The notes beneath the pieces were generated by a model. It was not told the DNA's origin and ran no database searches. It saw nothing but the letters and a program-made list of their open reading frames with translations. Of a stretch of DNA of 64,000 bases, positions 16,972-25,644 are shown piece after piece (position 1 is the first letter of the stretch; each line of letters starts with the position of its first letter). The stretch covers positions 222,001 through 286,000 of the forward strand of contig NZ_JAAGOA010000007.1 in assembly GCF_010550675.1 (NCBI RefSeq). The letters run 5' to 3'. This DNA comes from Phytoactinopolyspora halotolerans. Its GTDB lineage: Bacteria; Actinomycetota; Actinomycetes; Jiangellales; Jiangellaceae. The position numbers were made by a program, and so were the translations under genes.

Positions 16972-19323
16972 ATGCACAGGCCCTTGTCCAGAATCCTGAT
17001 CAGTGCACTTCTCACTGTCTCGTTCTCAGTCCCGGCCGTGGTCCACAGCTCCCCGCCGCCCAGCACCGACAGATCCCCTGCAGTCGCGTCGTTCACGAAC
17101 CCGGTCGGCGGCGATACGATCCCCAACTTCGCCGACCCGACCGTGATCCGCGGGCGCGATGGCTACTGGTACGCATACGCCACGGCTGATCCGCTGTTTC
17201 CCGGAGACGACTACCGCAAGATGAAGATCGCGCGCTCCGACGACCTCGTCGACTGGGAGTACGTGGGTGACGTGTTCACGCCCGAAACCGAGCCGCGTTA
17301 CGACGGTTTCGGCGAGGACGCGCGCCGCATGTACTGGGCGCCCGATATCGAGTACTTCGGTGGCCGATACCACCTGTACTACTCGTACGTCGTCAACCCT
17401 CCCGGCGGAGGCCAGAACTGGACCGCGATCGGGGTGGCCACCGCGCCGAGTCCGGCCGGACCATGGACCGACTCCGGGGCCTTCGTGACCGGTCCGGAGC
17501 GTTGGGAGCCGAGGCCCGGCGAGCAGGCCTGGCGAAATGTGATCGACCCCGAGGTGGCGTCCGCCCCAGACGGCTCCCGCTACCTCTACTACGGCTCGGT
17601 CCTCGGCGGTGTCACGGTGGTGCCGTTGTCCGAGGACGGCCTGCGCGCCGAGGGAGAACGGACGCCCATCACCCTCGAGAACAAGTACGAGGGCGCCCAC
17701 ATCGTCTACCGCGACGGGTACTACTACCTCTTCCTTTCCGTCATCGGTGGCTGCTGCGCCGGGCCGGTCTCGGCCTACCCCGTGCACGTCGCCCGCTCCA
17801 AGAGCCCGCTCGGGCCCTTCCTCGACCGAGACGGGAACTCCGTCCTGGGCCGGCACAACGGCGGCACGCCCGTGCAGGCACCGAACGGGAACCGGTGGGT
17901 CAGCGTCGGTCACAACACCGTCGCCACCGACCTGTCCGGCCAGCAGTGGCTGGTGACCCACGGCATCGACCGGCACGATCCGTACCTGCAGGGCACCACC
18001 CTCAGCGCACGGGCGCTGGCCATCAGCCGGCTGGACTGGATCGGCGGCTGGCCGACGGCCAACGCCGGACGCGGCCTCCTCGACGGACCGCAGACCGCTC
18101 CGGCCATGGACGCCCGGACATCGGACAGTTTCGAGAGCGGTTCGCTCTCCCCACGCGTCTGGCAACGGTCGCCGGGCTGGCAGATCGACACCGAACCCGC
18201 GGGCGGCCATCTCCAGAGCCCCCAGGCGGACGGGACCCATGCGCTGTATGCGCGCAACGCCGTGGCGGGCGACTCTCGAATCAGGGGCGCCGTCCGGCTC
18301 GGTTCCGAGAGTGGCGGCTCGGCGGGGTACGTCGCGTTCGAGCAGGGGCCGCAGAGCAAGGTACGCGCGTTCATCGACGCCGACGCCGAGGCCCTCGTCG
18401 TCGAGGCACGGCGTTCAGGCGAGACCGTCGACCGGGACACACAACCCTTGCCTGCGAACTTCCAGTACGACGACTGGCACGAGCTCGATCTCCGTGTCCG
18501 CGACGATGCGCTCGAGGCGACCGTCACCGACGCCGGGCTCGACGACCCGCTCGCCGTCGCGGCGATCGACGTTCCGGAAGGCCTCAGAAGCGGCCGCTTC
18601 GCGCTGCTCTCGGACCACGCGTCGGCCTCCTTCGACGACATCACGGTCGCCGACCTGTACACACCGGTGACGACGAAGGAGCCGGACCCGCAGGTCGGCC
18701 AGCTCGATCCGGAGTCGAGCGACGAGTTCGAGGGCGAGCTCGGGGCCGGCTGGACAGGCATCCGCGAGCCCGACGCCACCATCGAGGACGGCCAGCTGAC
18801 TCTTCCCATCCAGCAGGCGGAGCTGATCGATCAGCGCCCGCTCGCCGACGACGGGGCGGCGCTCCTGCTCCGGGACGCCCCAGAAGGCGACTGGACGGCC
18901 GAGACCCGTGTCACCATCCCGTTCGGCGACACGTATCCGCTCGCGTGGCCGCAGGCCGGATTCGTCGCTCACGCGAACGACGACGAGTTCGTCACGCTCG
19001 GCTATGCCGCCGCCCGGCGCACCCGGCACGTCACATTCGGAAAGGAGATGCCCTGGGAGGATCGTCTGGTCTATGCCGACGCCCGCCTCGGGCCCACCAC
19101 TTCCGACACGGTGTGGCTGCGGCTGAAGCACTCCGTCGACGCCGGCACGGGCGAGCACCGCTATCGCGCCGCCACCAGCGTCGACGGCGAGAACTGGGTG
19201 TGGCACGGCGTGCGGACGCTGCCTGCCGGGTCATCGCCCCGGATCGGGCTGGCGGCGTTCGGTATCGAAGGAGAGGACAGTCTCACCGCGGAGTTCGGCT
19301 ACGTGCGCTTCTACCAGCAATAG
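16972..19323 (+). CDS. Secreted GH43-type glycoside hydrolase with two C-terminal beta-sandwich modules
   Basis: A 783-residue exported enzyme with a signal peptide ending near residue 27. The five-bladed propeller catalytic module (about 45-380) shows the GH43 triad: Asp55 in NFADPT (base), Asp192 in VIDPE (pKa modulator) and Glu240 in NKYEGAH (acid). Arabinan- or xylan-type arabinofuranosidase/xylosidase activity is the family expectation. Two concanavalin-like domains follow (about 385-565 and 580-783), the latter resembling the C-terminal sandwich of beta-xylosidases. GGAGG (16958-16962) fits the ATG at 16972, preferred over TTG at 16963. It has its own long promoter region and a terminator hairpin. 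Confidence 0.88.
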   Translation: MHRPLSRILISALLTVSFSVPAVVHSSPPPSTDRSPAVASFTNPVGGDTIPNFADPTVIRGRDGYWYAYATADPLFPGDDYRKMKIARSDDLVDWEYVGDVFTPETEPRYDGFGEDARRMYWAPDIEYFGGRYHLYYSYVVNPPGGGQNWTAIGVATAPSPAGPWTDSGAFVTGPERWEPRPGEQAWRNVIDPEVASAPDGSRYLYYGSVLGGVTVVPLSEDGLRAEGERTPITLENKYEGAHIVYRDGYYYLFLSVIGGCCAGPVSAYPVHVARSKSPLGPFLDRDGNSVLGRHNGGTPVQAPNGNRWVSVGHNTVATDLSGQQWLVTHGIDRHDPYLQGTTLSARALAISRLDWIGGWPTANAGRGLLDGPQTAPAMDARTSDSFESGSLSPRVWQRSPGWQIDTEPAGGHLQSPQADGTHALYARNAVAGDSRIRGAVRLGSESGGSAGYVAFEQGPQSKVRAFIDADAEALVVEARRSGETVDRDTQPLPANFQYDDWHELDLRVRDDALEATVTDAGLDDPLAVAAIDVPEGLRSGRFALLSDHASASFDDITVADLYTPVTTKEPDPQVGQLDPESSDEFEGELGAGWTGIREPDATIEDGQLTLPIQQAELIDQRPLADDGAALLLRDAPEGDWTAETRVTIPFGDTYPLAWPQAGFVAHANDDEFVTLGYAAARRTRHVTFGKEMPWEDRLVYADARLGPTTSDTVWLRLKHSVDAGTGEHRYRAATSVDGENWVWHGVRTLPAGSSPRIGLAAFGIEGEDSLTAEFGYVRFYQQ

Positions 19324-19333
19324 CGCGCACCAT

Positions 19334-19367
19334 CGAGGGGTCGTCACTCGTGCGTGACGGCCCCTCG
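19334..19367. terminator. Strong hairpin terminator after the GH43 gene
   Basis: Arms GAGGGGTCGTCAC (19335-19347) and GTGACGGCCCCTC (19354-19366) pair over 13 positions with one T-G wobble around a six-base loop, and a flanking C-G pair extends the stem. It begins 12 bases after the stop codon. There is no T-run, as is common in actinomycetes. Confidence 0.75.
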
Positions 19368-19470
19368 CAACGGCAGGCGATACTCGGTGGTGACCGCGCC
19401 CTGGCGCACTGACGTCTCTCCCGAAACCGACCAGCTCGCGCTCCTCGCGATATCGCTACGATGATCACCT

Positions 19471-20229
19471 ATGGACGATGGCCGTTTCCTCGATCCGATC
19501 GCCGACGCGCTGTTCAGCCTGCGGAACGTCGAGGCCGTGACGCTCGGTGGCTCCAGAGCCCAGGGAACGCACCGGGCTGACAGCGACTGGGACATGGCGA
19601 TCTACTATCGCGGCGACTTCCAGCCGCAGGAGCTCCGCGATCTCGGGTGGGACGGCACCGTGTCCGAACTCGGGGAATGGGGCGGCGGCGTGTTCAACGG
19701 GGGCGCCTGGCTGCGCGTCGAGGACAGGCCGGTAGACGTGCACTATCGAGACCTCGATGTGGTGGAGCAACAGATCGTCCGGTCGAGGGCGGGACAGTTC
19801 CACATCGAGCCGCTGATGTTCCATCTCGTCGGCATCCCGAGTTACCTCGTCGTCGGCGAATTGGCGATCAACCGGGTGCTCCGCGGTTCGCTCCCGGAGG
19901 TGGCGTTTCCAGATCCGCTACGGCACAGAGCACGCGAGGTGTGGTCCGGACAGGCTGAGCTGACCCTGACCTACGCGGAACACAACCATGCGCCGGCCGG
20001 ACGTGCGGCACAATGCGCCGGGATGCTCGCCGTCGCCGCGTCACAGTACGCACACGCGATCCTGGCGTCGCGCGGCGAGTGGATCACCAACGAGAAGACC
20101 TTGCTGGACCGCTCCGGCCTGCGTGCGGTCGACGACGTCATCGTCTCGGCCACGCGGGAGCCGGAGTCGCTGACCGATACGGTCGCTCAAGTGCGCCGTA
20201 TGGGCCGGGCTCAGCTGGCCGTCGCCTGA
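19471..20229 (+). CDS. Nucleotidyltransferase-domain protein
   Basis: A 252-residue protein with the polymerase-beta-type nucleotidyltransferase signature GGSRAQG (27-33) followed by DSDWDMAIYY, giving the metal-binding Asp pair. The remainder is helical, as in aminoglycoside nucleotidyltransferase-like proteins; no resistance function can be claimed. It ends inside the tail of a convergent pseudogene (19-base overlap). Confidence 0.82.
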   Translation: MDDGRFLDPIADALFSLRNVEAVTLGGSRAQGTHRADSDWDMAIYYRGDFQPQELRDLGWDGTVSELGEWGGGVFNGGAWLRVEDRPVDVHYRDLDVVEQQIVRSRAGQFHIEPLMFHLVGIPSYLVVGELAINRVLRGSLPEVAFPDPLRHRAREVWSGQAELTLTYAEHNHAPAGRAAQCAGMLAVAASQYAHAILASRGEWITNEKTLLDRSGLRAVDDVIVSATREPESLTDTVAQVRRMGRAQLAVA

Positions 20230-21102
20230 TCTCGCTCGCGCAGCGCGGGCAGGACCTCCTGCTGGTAGAAGCGGAAGAAGTCGTCCTGGTTCGGGCCGAT
20301 CTGATTCACGTAGATCTCGTCGAAGCTCATGTCACGATACGACTGGAACGCCTGCACATGGGCGTCGACGTCCGGGCCACAGGTCACCGCAGACTTGAGC
20401 TGGTCGCGCTGGACCAGGCTCGACGCCTGCATGATGTGCTCGGGCGTGCGCAGGACCTGGGAAAGCTCGCCGGGCAGGCCTTCGTTGGGCCAGCGCTCAT
20501 GCACGACGTCGAGCCCTTCGTCTTCCGTCGGAGCGAAGCACACCTTCAGCCCGCCCTGTTTCGGTTTGCCCTTGCCTCCAGAGGCGTCGAACCGTTCGAC
20601 GGCCTGGCCGATCGGCGCGGTGGCGATGTAGCCGTCGGCTATCCGGCCGGCGACCTCGGCGGAGCTCGTCCCAAGCGCCGAGATGTATACCGGGGGCGGC
20701 TCCTCGGGCACCGTGTACAGACGAGCGTGCTCCACTGTGTAGTGTCGGCCGTGGTGGGTGATGACATCGCCCGTCCACAGTCTGCGCATCACCTCGACGG
20801 CTTCCTCCAGCATGTCGAGCCGTACTGCGGCCGGCGGCCACGAAGCGCCCGTGACCTGCTCGTTCAACGCTTCACCGCTACCCAAGCCGAAGGTGAACCG
20901 GCCGTCCATCATCACCGATGCGGTCGCCGCCGCCTGCGCGTTGATCACCGGGTGCATCCGGACGGTCGGGCAGGTGACCGCCGTGGTAACGGGTAGAGAT
21001 CCACAGCGCATCGAACCCGGCTTGCTCAGCCAGGTTGGCCTGGCGGATCAGCTCCGTCGGCCGCCACTCTTCGCACGACAAGAAGTATCCGAAACGGATC
21101 AC
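20211..21102 (-). pseudogene. LLM-class F420-dependent oxidoreductase, broken by internal deletion and frameshift
   Basis: The N-terminal piece (GTG near 21102; VIRFGYFLSCEEW to GFDALWIS) and the C-terminal piece (LPVTTAVTCPTVRMHPV to the end) are in different frames and join at about 20994-20998. From memory of the TIGR03557-type family, roughly 28 residues (the DHFHPWNDEQGQSPFVW stretch) normally sit between these parts, so a deletion of about 84 bases not divisible by three removed the conserved active-site region. The rest is well preserved (FGLGSGEALNE, EEPPPVYISALG, QIGPNQDDFFRFY), suggesting recent inactivation. Confidence 0.82.
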
Positions 21103-21290
21103 CGCGTTCACCTTTCACTGACGACGTCACAGCGTGCTCTGTTGTCAGCACCACTACCCGCGGCGCTGACCGGCAATCCGAGGTGCCAGTTGCCTGCAAC
21201 ATCACACTTTTAACTACCATAAAGCTTCGCTTACGCAAGTAACAAACTGTTTGTCACTGATTGCACTCGAATAACTGTGGATGATCATTT

Positions 21291-22080
21291 ATGCTCGAAC
21301 GTACGAGCGGTTCCGTAGCGCCCGCTGGGGTGGTTGCCGAGCTGGCTGGTCTGATCGACCGGCTGGCCGGGCTGCCTGGTGCGGTGGACGATGCGGAACG
21401 TATCGACCGGATCGCGGTGCTGGAGAAGCTCAAGGCCGCGGTGTTCGCGGCGCAGGTGGGTGAGCAGGTCGACTTCGACGCCTCGCAGCAGGCGATCAAC
21501 CAGGCGAGGGGTTTGCGTGGGGATCGGGCCAGGCGGGGGATCGCCGAGCAGGTCGGGCTCGCGCGTCAGCTCTCCCCCGCCTCGGCGGCCAGGCAGCTGA
21601 CCAACGCGCGGGTGCTCATCCGGGACATGCCTGCCACATTGGCGTTGCTGCGCCGGGGTGAGGTCTCGGAGTTCGTGCCACCCTGGTGGTGAACGAGACC
21701 TCCCATTTGGGTGCGGACGAGCGCCGGGCGGTCGACGCGCGGCTGGCCGAGGAGTTGGCGGGGTTGGGGCCGACGAAGGCCGCCGCCATGGCGCGCAGGT
21801 TGGCGATCGAGGCCGACCCCGCCACCGGGATCGTGCGTGACTGCGACCCCCGCCGGCGTCGCTTCGACGGCGTGCTCGCCAAGCTGTTGCACTACCGCGG
21901 TGCCGGCGTCCGCCGGAACCCGTACTGCGACGCCGACATCCACGAGTACGACCACGTGCGCCCCTACGCCGACGGCGGAGACACCATGCCGGCCAACGGA
22001 CGCGGCGTGTGCCAACGCGGCAACCACACCCGCTCCCGGGAAGCGAAACCGCACCAAGAAGAGTCGCCGCCAGAAGGGCC
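21291..22080 (+). pseudogene. DUF222/HNH endonuclease (REP13E12-like), frameshifted and internally deleted
   Basis: The DUF222 N-terminus (AELAGLIDRLAGL to LRRGEVSEFV) runs in one frame until about 21677, where one base is missing relative to the expected coding of VATLVV. The frame then shifts and continues as VVNETSHLGADERRAVDARLAEEL to ATGIVRDC. There it jumps to DPRRRRFDGVL, skipping the long central part normal in this family (junction near 21840). The HNH motif at the end (YCDADIHEYDHVRPYADGG, NGRGVCQRGN) is intact. The 3' end degenerates before the convergent sortase gene. Members of this family are repetitive in actinobacterial genomes. Confidence 0.82.
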
Positions 22081-22093
22081 CGGATTGTCCTAC

Positions 22094-22801
22094 CTAACTC
22101 GGCGGAAGCATCCGGGCGTAGACGACGACGTTGTCACTGAACCCACGGCTCTCGGGGTCGTAGTCGCCTGCGCACGTGATCAGCCGAAGCTCGGGGCCCT
22201 CCGTGTTGCCGTAGACGCGTGCGGTCGGGAACCGATCCTTGCCGTACTGCTCTACACGGCTGACGGCGAACCGCGCGGTGCTGCCATCGGCTCGGATGAC
22301 CTCGATCGGATCACCCACGACAAGGGTGTCCAGGTTACGGAAGATGCCATCGACACCGTTCCAGGTCAGATGGCCCGCAAGCACCGATGGACCGGTCTGA
22401 CCGGGAGTCGGGCTGTATTGGTACCAGCCCACTGGCTCCGCCGCCTGAGGCACTTCCATCGAGCCGTCCGTGGCTTTCCCGAGCGGGATGATCTCCTGGT
22501 CGACGCCGAGCGCATCGATCCGCACACGCTCAGGCGGACTGGCGTCGAGCGCCGCCGTGGTCTCCGCGCGTGGTGGCGGATCCTCTGTACGCTCGGCGGT
22601 GGGCGACGGGCTCGCGTCGGTGACGATGCCCGGTTCCGGGAGGGGGGTGGACCCGGGCCTCCGGTCGGTCGACGCGCCTGGGGCCGCCGAGCACCCGGCG
22701 AGCACGGCGATCAGGACCACAACGACGACCGGAACCAAGAATGGCCGGTTCGGGCCGGGAATGCGTCCGACCCGAACCGGTGTCTGTGATATCCCGGTCA
22801 C
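22094..22801 (-). CDS. Class F sortase
   Basis: A 235-residue membrane-anchored transpeptidase: a hydrophobic segment at about 21-36, a Pro/Thr-rich linker to residue 88, then the sortase barrel. The catalytic triad is visible as His144 (LAGHLTW), Cys210 (LITCAGDYD) and Arg219 (ESRGF). Class F is the actinobacterial type. Its start overlaps the stop of the upstream CHRD gene by four bases, so the two are translationally coupled. No LPxTG substrate is encoded beside it. Confidence 0.88.
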   Translation of the reverse strand: MTGISQTPVRVGRIPGPNRPFLVPVVVVVLIAVLAGCSAAPGASTDRRPGSTPLPEPGIVTDASPSPTAERTEDPPPRAETTAALDASPPERVRIDALGVDQEIIPLGKATDGSMEVPQAAEPVGWYQYSPTPGQTGPSVLAGHLTWNGVDGIFRNLDTLVVGDPIEVIRADGSTARFAVSRVEQYGKDRFPTARVYGNTEGPELRLITCAGDYDPESRGFSDNVVVYARMLPPS

Positions 22802-23637
22802 CGGGCCTCGGTCCGGAAACGGCGGTACGCGACAGCTCCGATGGCGGCCCCCATGCCGAGCCCGGCACCCGCCACCAGGACGATGCCCTGCTGGTCGACG
22901 GCAGGGCCATCAGCTGTAACCAGCTGCCCGTTCCCGGTGTCGACTCCACCGCCAGGGATGTCGCTGATGTTGGAGCCCTCGATCATGCCGCAGGACGCCG
23001 GAGCAGTCGCTTCCAGCGGCAGTTCGGGATCGAGCGAGCTCTGTCCCGCATCGGCGTCGTACTCACCGTTGCCGTTCACGTCGATCCCGTGTTGCACGAT
23101 GTGCAGGTTCCGGATCGCTGCCGCCGTTCCGTCGGGCAGCTCGTCGGCCGAGAACGTCCGCGAGTACTCCAGGTTGCCGTTGTCGTCGGCGACCGGCATG
23201 CGTTCCACGGCCAGCCCAGAGTCAGGGGACGAGTCACCCTCAGTCGTCAGCGAGATGTGAATGTCACCATAAGCGGGCAGGCCCTCGGCGGTGCTGACGA
23301 TGCCATCCCCGTCTTCGTCGGCGTCGGGTCCAGGACAGGTGAAGTCCGTGTCGAGATCGGTGCTGCCGTGGATGTGCTGTGCGTGTGGTTGCCCAGGCAC
23401 CAGGCCGGACGCCTCCACATGGACGGCCAGATCGCCGTTCTCCTCCAGAGTGATGACGGCGGAGCCCTCGACACCGCTGCCGTTGAGTTGTTCCACAGTG
23501 ATGCTGTAATCCCCAGCTGTGCCTTGGCTGGTGTCGCCTTGGGCCGCATGAGACTCGTCCGCGAACGCGGATCCCACCGCGGCCGCCGAGAATGCCATTG
23601 CCAGTGGTAATGCAAGGAGCGGGCGACGTGGTCGCAT
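22798..23637 (-). CDS. Secreted CHRD-like domain protein with C-terminal membrane anchor
   Basis: A 279-residue exported protein with a signal peptide (to about residue 27) and a beta-rich CHRD-like domain (residues 35-190) that includes HAQHIHG and DIHISLTT. A linker follows, then a C-terminal hydrophobic stretch and a basic tail (LVAGAGLGMGAAIGAVAYRRFR). That tail resembles a cell-wall sorting signal, but no LPxTG precedes it. GAAAGG fits the ATG at 23637. Operon membership with the class F sortase suggests a substrate or partner. Function unknown. Confidence 0.75.
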   Translation of the reverse strand: MRPRRPLLALPLAMAFSAAAVGSAFADESHAAQGDTSQGTAGDYSITVEQLNGSGVEGSAVITLEENGDLAVHVEASGLVPGQPHAQHIHGSTDLDTDFTCPGPDADEDGDGIVSTAEGLPAYGDIHISLTTEGDSSPDSGLAVERMPVADDNGNLEYSRTFSADELPDGTAAAIRNLHIVQHGIDVNGNGEYDADAGQSSLDPELPLEATAPASCGMIEGSNISDIPGGGVDTGNGQLVTADGPAVDQQGIVLVAGAGLGMGAAIGAVAYRRFRTEAR

Positions 23638-23855
23638 GGTGGTGTACCTTTCCTCGGAAGACGTCCCTGAACGGGCTGTCACGAGGCATTCGCCACTGTC
23701 GCGGCTCCGGATTGGTGACTCTCCGGATCAGATGTCCAGGGCCTTCGGTCAATGCCACGCCGGTCACCGAAACACAACCGGCGGCTGGCGAAGGAACGAC
23801 ATCGCGGTCACGATGACGACCACAATGCATGCTCCTTATGCGGTCGTGACGCGGG

Positions 23856-24416
23856 TCAGCGCCTCATGCTCGCGGTGAGCCACTCATCGCGCGTGATCTC
23901 GTACCACACTTCGCCGTGTTCGGTACCGGGCAACGGGTCGTCGACATGCACATGGAAGGTCTTGGCATGCCGCATCCCGCTCTTCTCCATCACCCGGCGC
24001 GAAGCGGTGTTGACGAACATGGTCTGCGCCGTGACACTCTCGGCGCCGAGGTTGATGAAGGCATGGTCGATGAGCGCGCGAGAGCCCTCGGTGGCCAGTC
24101 CGCGGCCCCACGCTTCCCGCCGGAGCCGGTACCCGAGTTCAGGCGCGGCCGGTCCGGCGGCGCCGACGGTCAGGCTGAACCATCCGACGAACCGTCCGTC
24201 GGCGCCTTCGGCGATGAAGCGACCGTGGCCCGGGTTCGCCTCGGCGGCAGTGATGAGGTCGGAGACCTCGTGGACGATCTGCTCGCGCGTCGGCGGTTCC
24301 CAGGCCAGGTACTGCATCACGCCGTCGTCGGCGTTGAGTTCGACGAGCTTGCCGACGTCGTCGATCGTCAGGTGCCGCAGGTCAAGGCGTCCGGTGCGCA
24401 TGCGGATCTTCGACAC
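23856..24416 (-). CDS. GNAT-family N-acetyltransferase
   Basis: A 186-residue acetyltransferase of the RimJ/RimL-like group: TGRLDLRHLTIDD near the start, ELGYRLRREAWGRGLATEGSRAL (acetyl-CoA pyrophosphate-binding region) near the middle, and NTASRRVMEKSGM. The substrate is unknown. GTG at 24416 lacks a Shine-Dalgarno sequence but lies 7 bases after a TACACT box, so the message may be leaderless; ATG at 24401 is the alternative start. Confidence 0.85.
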   Translation of the reverse strand: MSKIRMRTGRLDLRHLTIDDVGKLVELNADDGVMQYLAWEPPTREQIVHEVSDLITAAEANPGHGRFIAEGADGRFVGWFSLTVGAAGPAAPELGYRLRREAWGRGLATEGSRALIDHAFINLGAESVTAQTMFVNTASRRVMEKSGMRHAKTFHVHVDDPLPGTEHGEVWYEITRDEWLTASMRR

Positions 24417-24446
24417 GGAGGCCAGTGTAAGACCCAGACACCCCTG

Positions 24447-25634
24447 TCAACGCTGCGCGAGCGCGGCGAGGAATCCGCCGACGAACGCGTCGCCGAGACC
24501 GATGGTGGTCGGGTACGGCGTGGTGAGCTGGAAGGCGGGAACGCCACAGGCCGCCGGACCCAGCCCGGCTTCGAGGGCGTGGACGACGGCCGCGCCCTGC
24601 TGGTGGACGGGGTATCGCTGGACGGCGCGGTAGCGGTCGGCGTCGGCGTCGTCCCCGAAAAGGTAGCGTGCGCTGGCCATGGTGACGCCGCCACACAGCG
24701 CCGCACGGAAGCCGGGCGCCGACTCGCCGACGGCCACCGACCAGTACGTGGTGTGCACCACCAGCGTCCGCCCCGGAACGATGGTGCGCAGGTCCCGCAA
24801 CGCCCGAGCCACGTCGGCGCTGTCCAGCAGATCCACCTGCCGTCCGAGATAGCCCTGCATCTCGTCCTCGTTCATCGACAACACGGTGAACAGATCGCCG
24901 AGCGCGTCGTGCACCACCCGCCGCAACACCGGCTGGTGAAAGCCGGCGTCCTCGTAGAAGACGAGCGCGGACTCCGGGAGCCGGCGCATATGCGCGCGGA
25001 GTTCCTCCAGCCGGACGGCGAGCGCCTCCGGCTCCTGGATCGAGTTGAAGCCCGACACCAGGAAGATCTCGGCGTTGCTCAACACGTCCCCCAGCTGGGG
25101 GTGCAGGCGTAACTCCCGGTTCGGCGGATCGTGCACGTAGATGATCCGGTTCGAATGCGGTGCGCACAGATCGAGGTCATTGGCCCGGATGCGGACACCT
25201 GCCACATATTGCACGATCAGGTGCGGGTCCAGGCTGTCCCGTTCCGCACTGCACACGGAGGACACGCTCGCCGGCAGCAGCCGGCGCACATGATCGTCGA
25301 TGCTGACCAGGTGCACCGTGCTGCCCACGCCCAGCTTGTCCATCGCCAGAGCGCACCGCACACCGGTGCCGCCCAGGGTGATCTCCTTGTCGAACCTGTC
25401 CGCGAACCGCTCGATAAGCTCGGAGGACGCGACCCAACGCTCGCCGCCCACGCCGTCGCGCAGGAACGCCAGCAGCGAGCAGAGCAGGTTCCGCTCGCTG
25501 TCGACGGCCACGTCGGTGCTCAGATCCTCGGACCGGATGCCATGGTCGACGACGAGCCGCTCGATCGTCGCGGAGTCCCAGACGATCTCGTAGTCGACGT
25601 TGTCGCCGAGCCCGAGGACGATGCGTTCTTTCAT
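24447..25634 (-). CDS. ADP-dependent phosphofructokinase/glucokinase-family sugar kinase
   Basis: A 395-residue ribokinase-fold kinase. The motifs LGGTGVRCALAMDKLG (near 90), VSGFNSIQE, VLSMNEDEM and the catalytic GLGD (379-382) are those of the ADP-dependent glucokinase/phosphofructokinase family (COG4809 type) rather than PfkB, which would show GAGD. It probably phosphorylates a sugar or sugar phosphate delivered by the importer in the same operon and passes it to the adjacent aldolase. The phosphoryl donor (ADP versus ATP) must be tested. It is the last gene of importer operon I. Confidence 0.75.
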   Translation of the reverse strand: MKERIVLGLGDNVDYEIVWDSATIERLVVDHGIRSEDLSTDVAVDSERNLLCSLLAFLRDGVGGERWVASSELIERFADRFDKEITLGGTGVRCALAMDKLGVGSTVHLVSIDDHVRRLLPASVSSVCSAERDSLDPHLIVQYVAGVRIRANDLDLCAPHSNRIIYVHDPPNRELRLHPQLGDVLSNAEIFLVSGFNSIQEPEALAVRLEELRAHMRRLPESALVFYEDAGFHQPVLRRVVHDALGDLFTVLSMNEDEMQGYLGRQVDLLDSADVARALRDLRTIVPGRTLVVHTTYWSVAVGESAPGFRAALCGGVTMASARYLFGDDADADRYRAVQRYPVHQQGAAVVHALEAGLGPAACGVPAFQLTTPYPTTIGLGDAFVGGFLAALAQR

Positions 25635-25644
25635 GGTGAGGAGC

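Noticed and set aside
16575-17126. 183-codon minus-strand frame over the GH43 promoter region
   Set aside because: No recognisable domain, no ribosome site, and it overlaps the operator region and the signal peptide of the GH43 gene.
21686-22789. 367-codon + strand frame joining the DUF222 remnant to the sortase region
   Set aside because: Only the first 130 or so residues resemble DUF222/HNH; the rest is antisense to the sortase gene.
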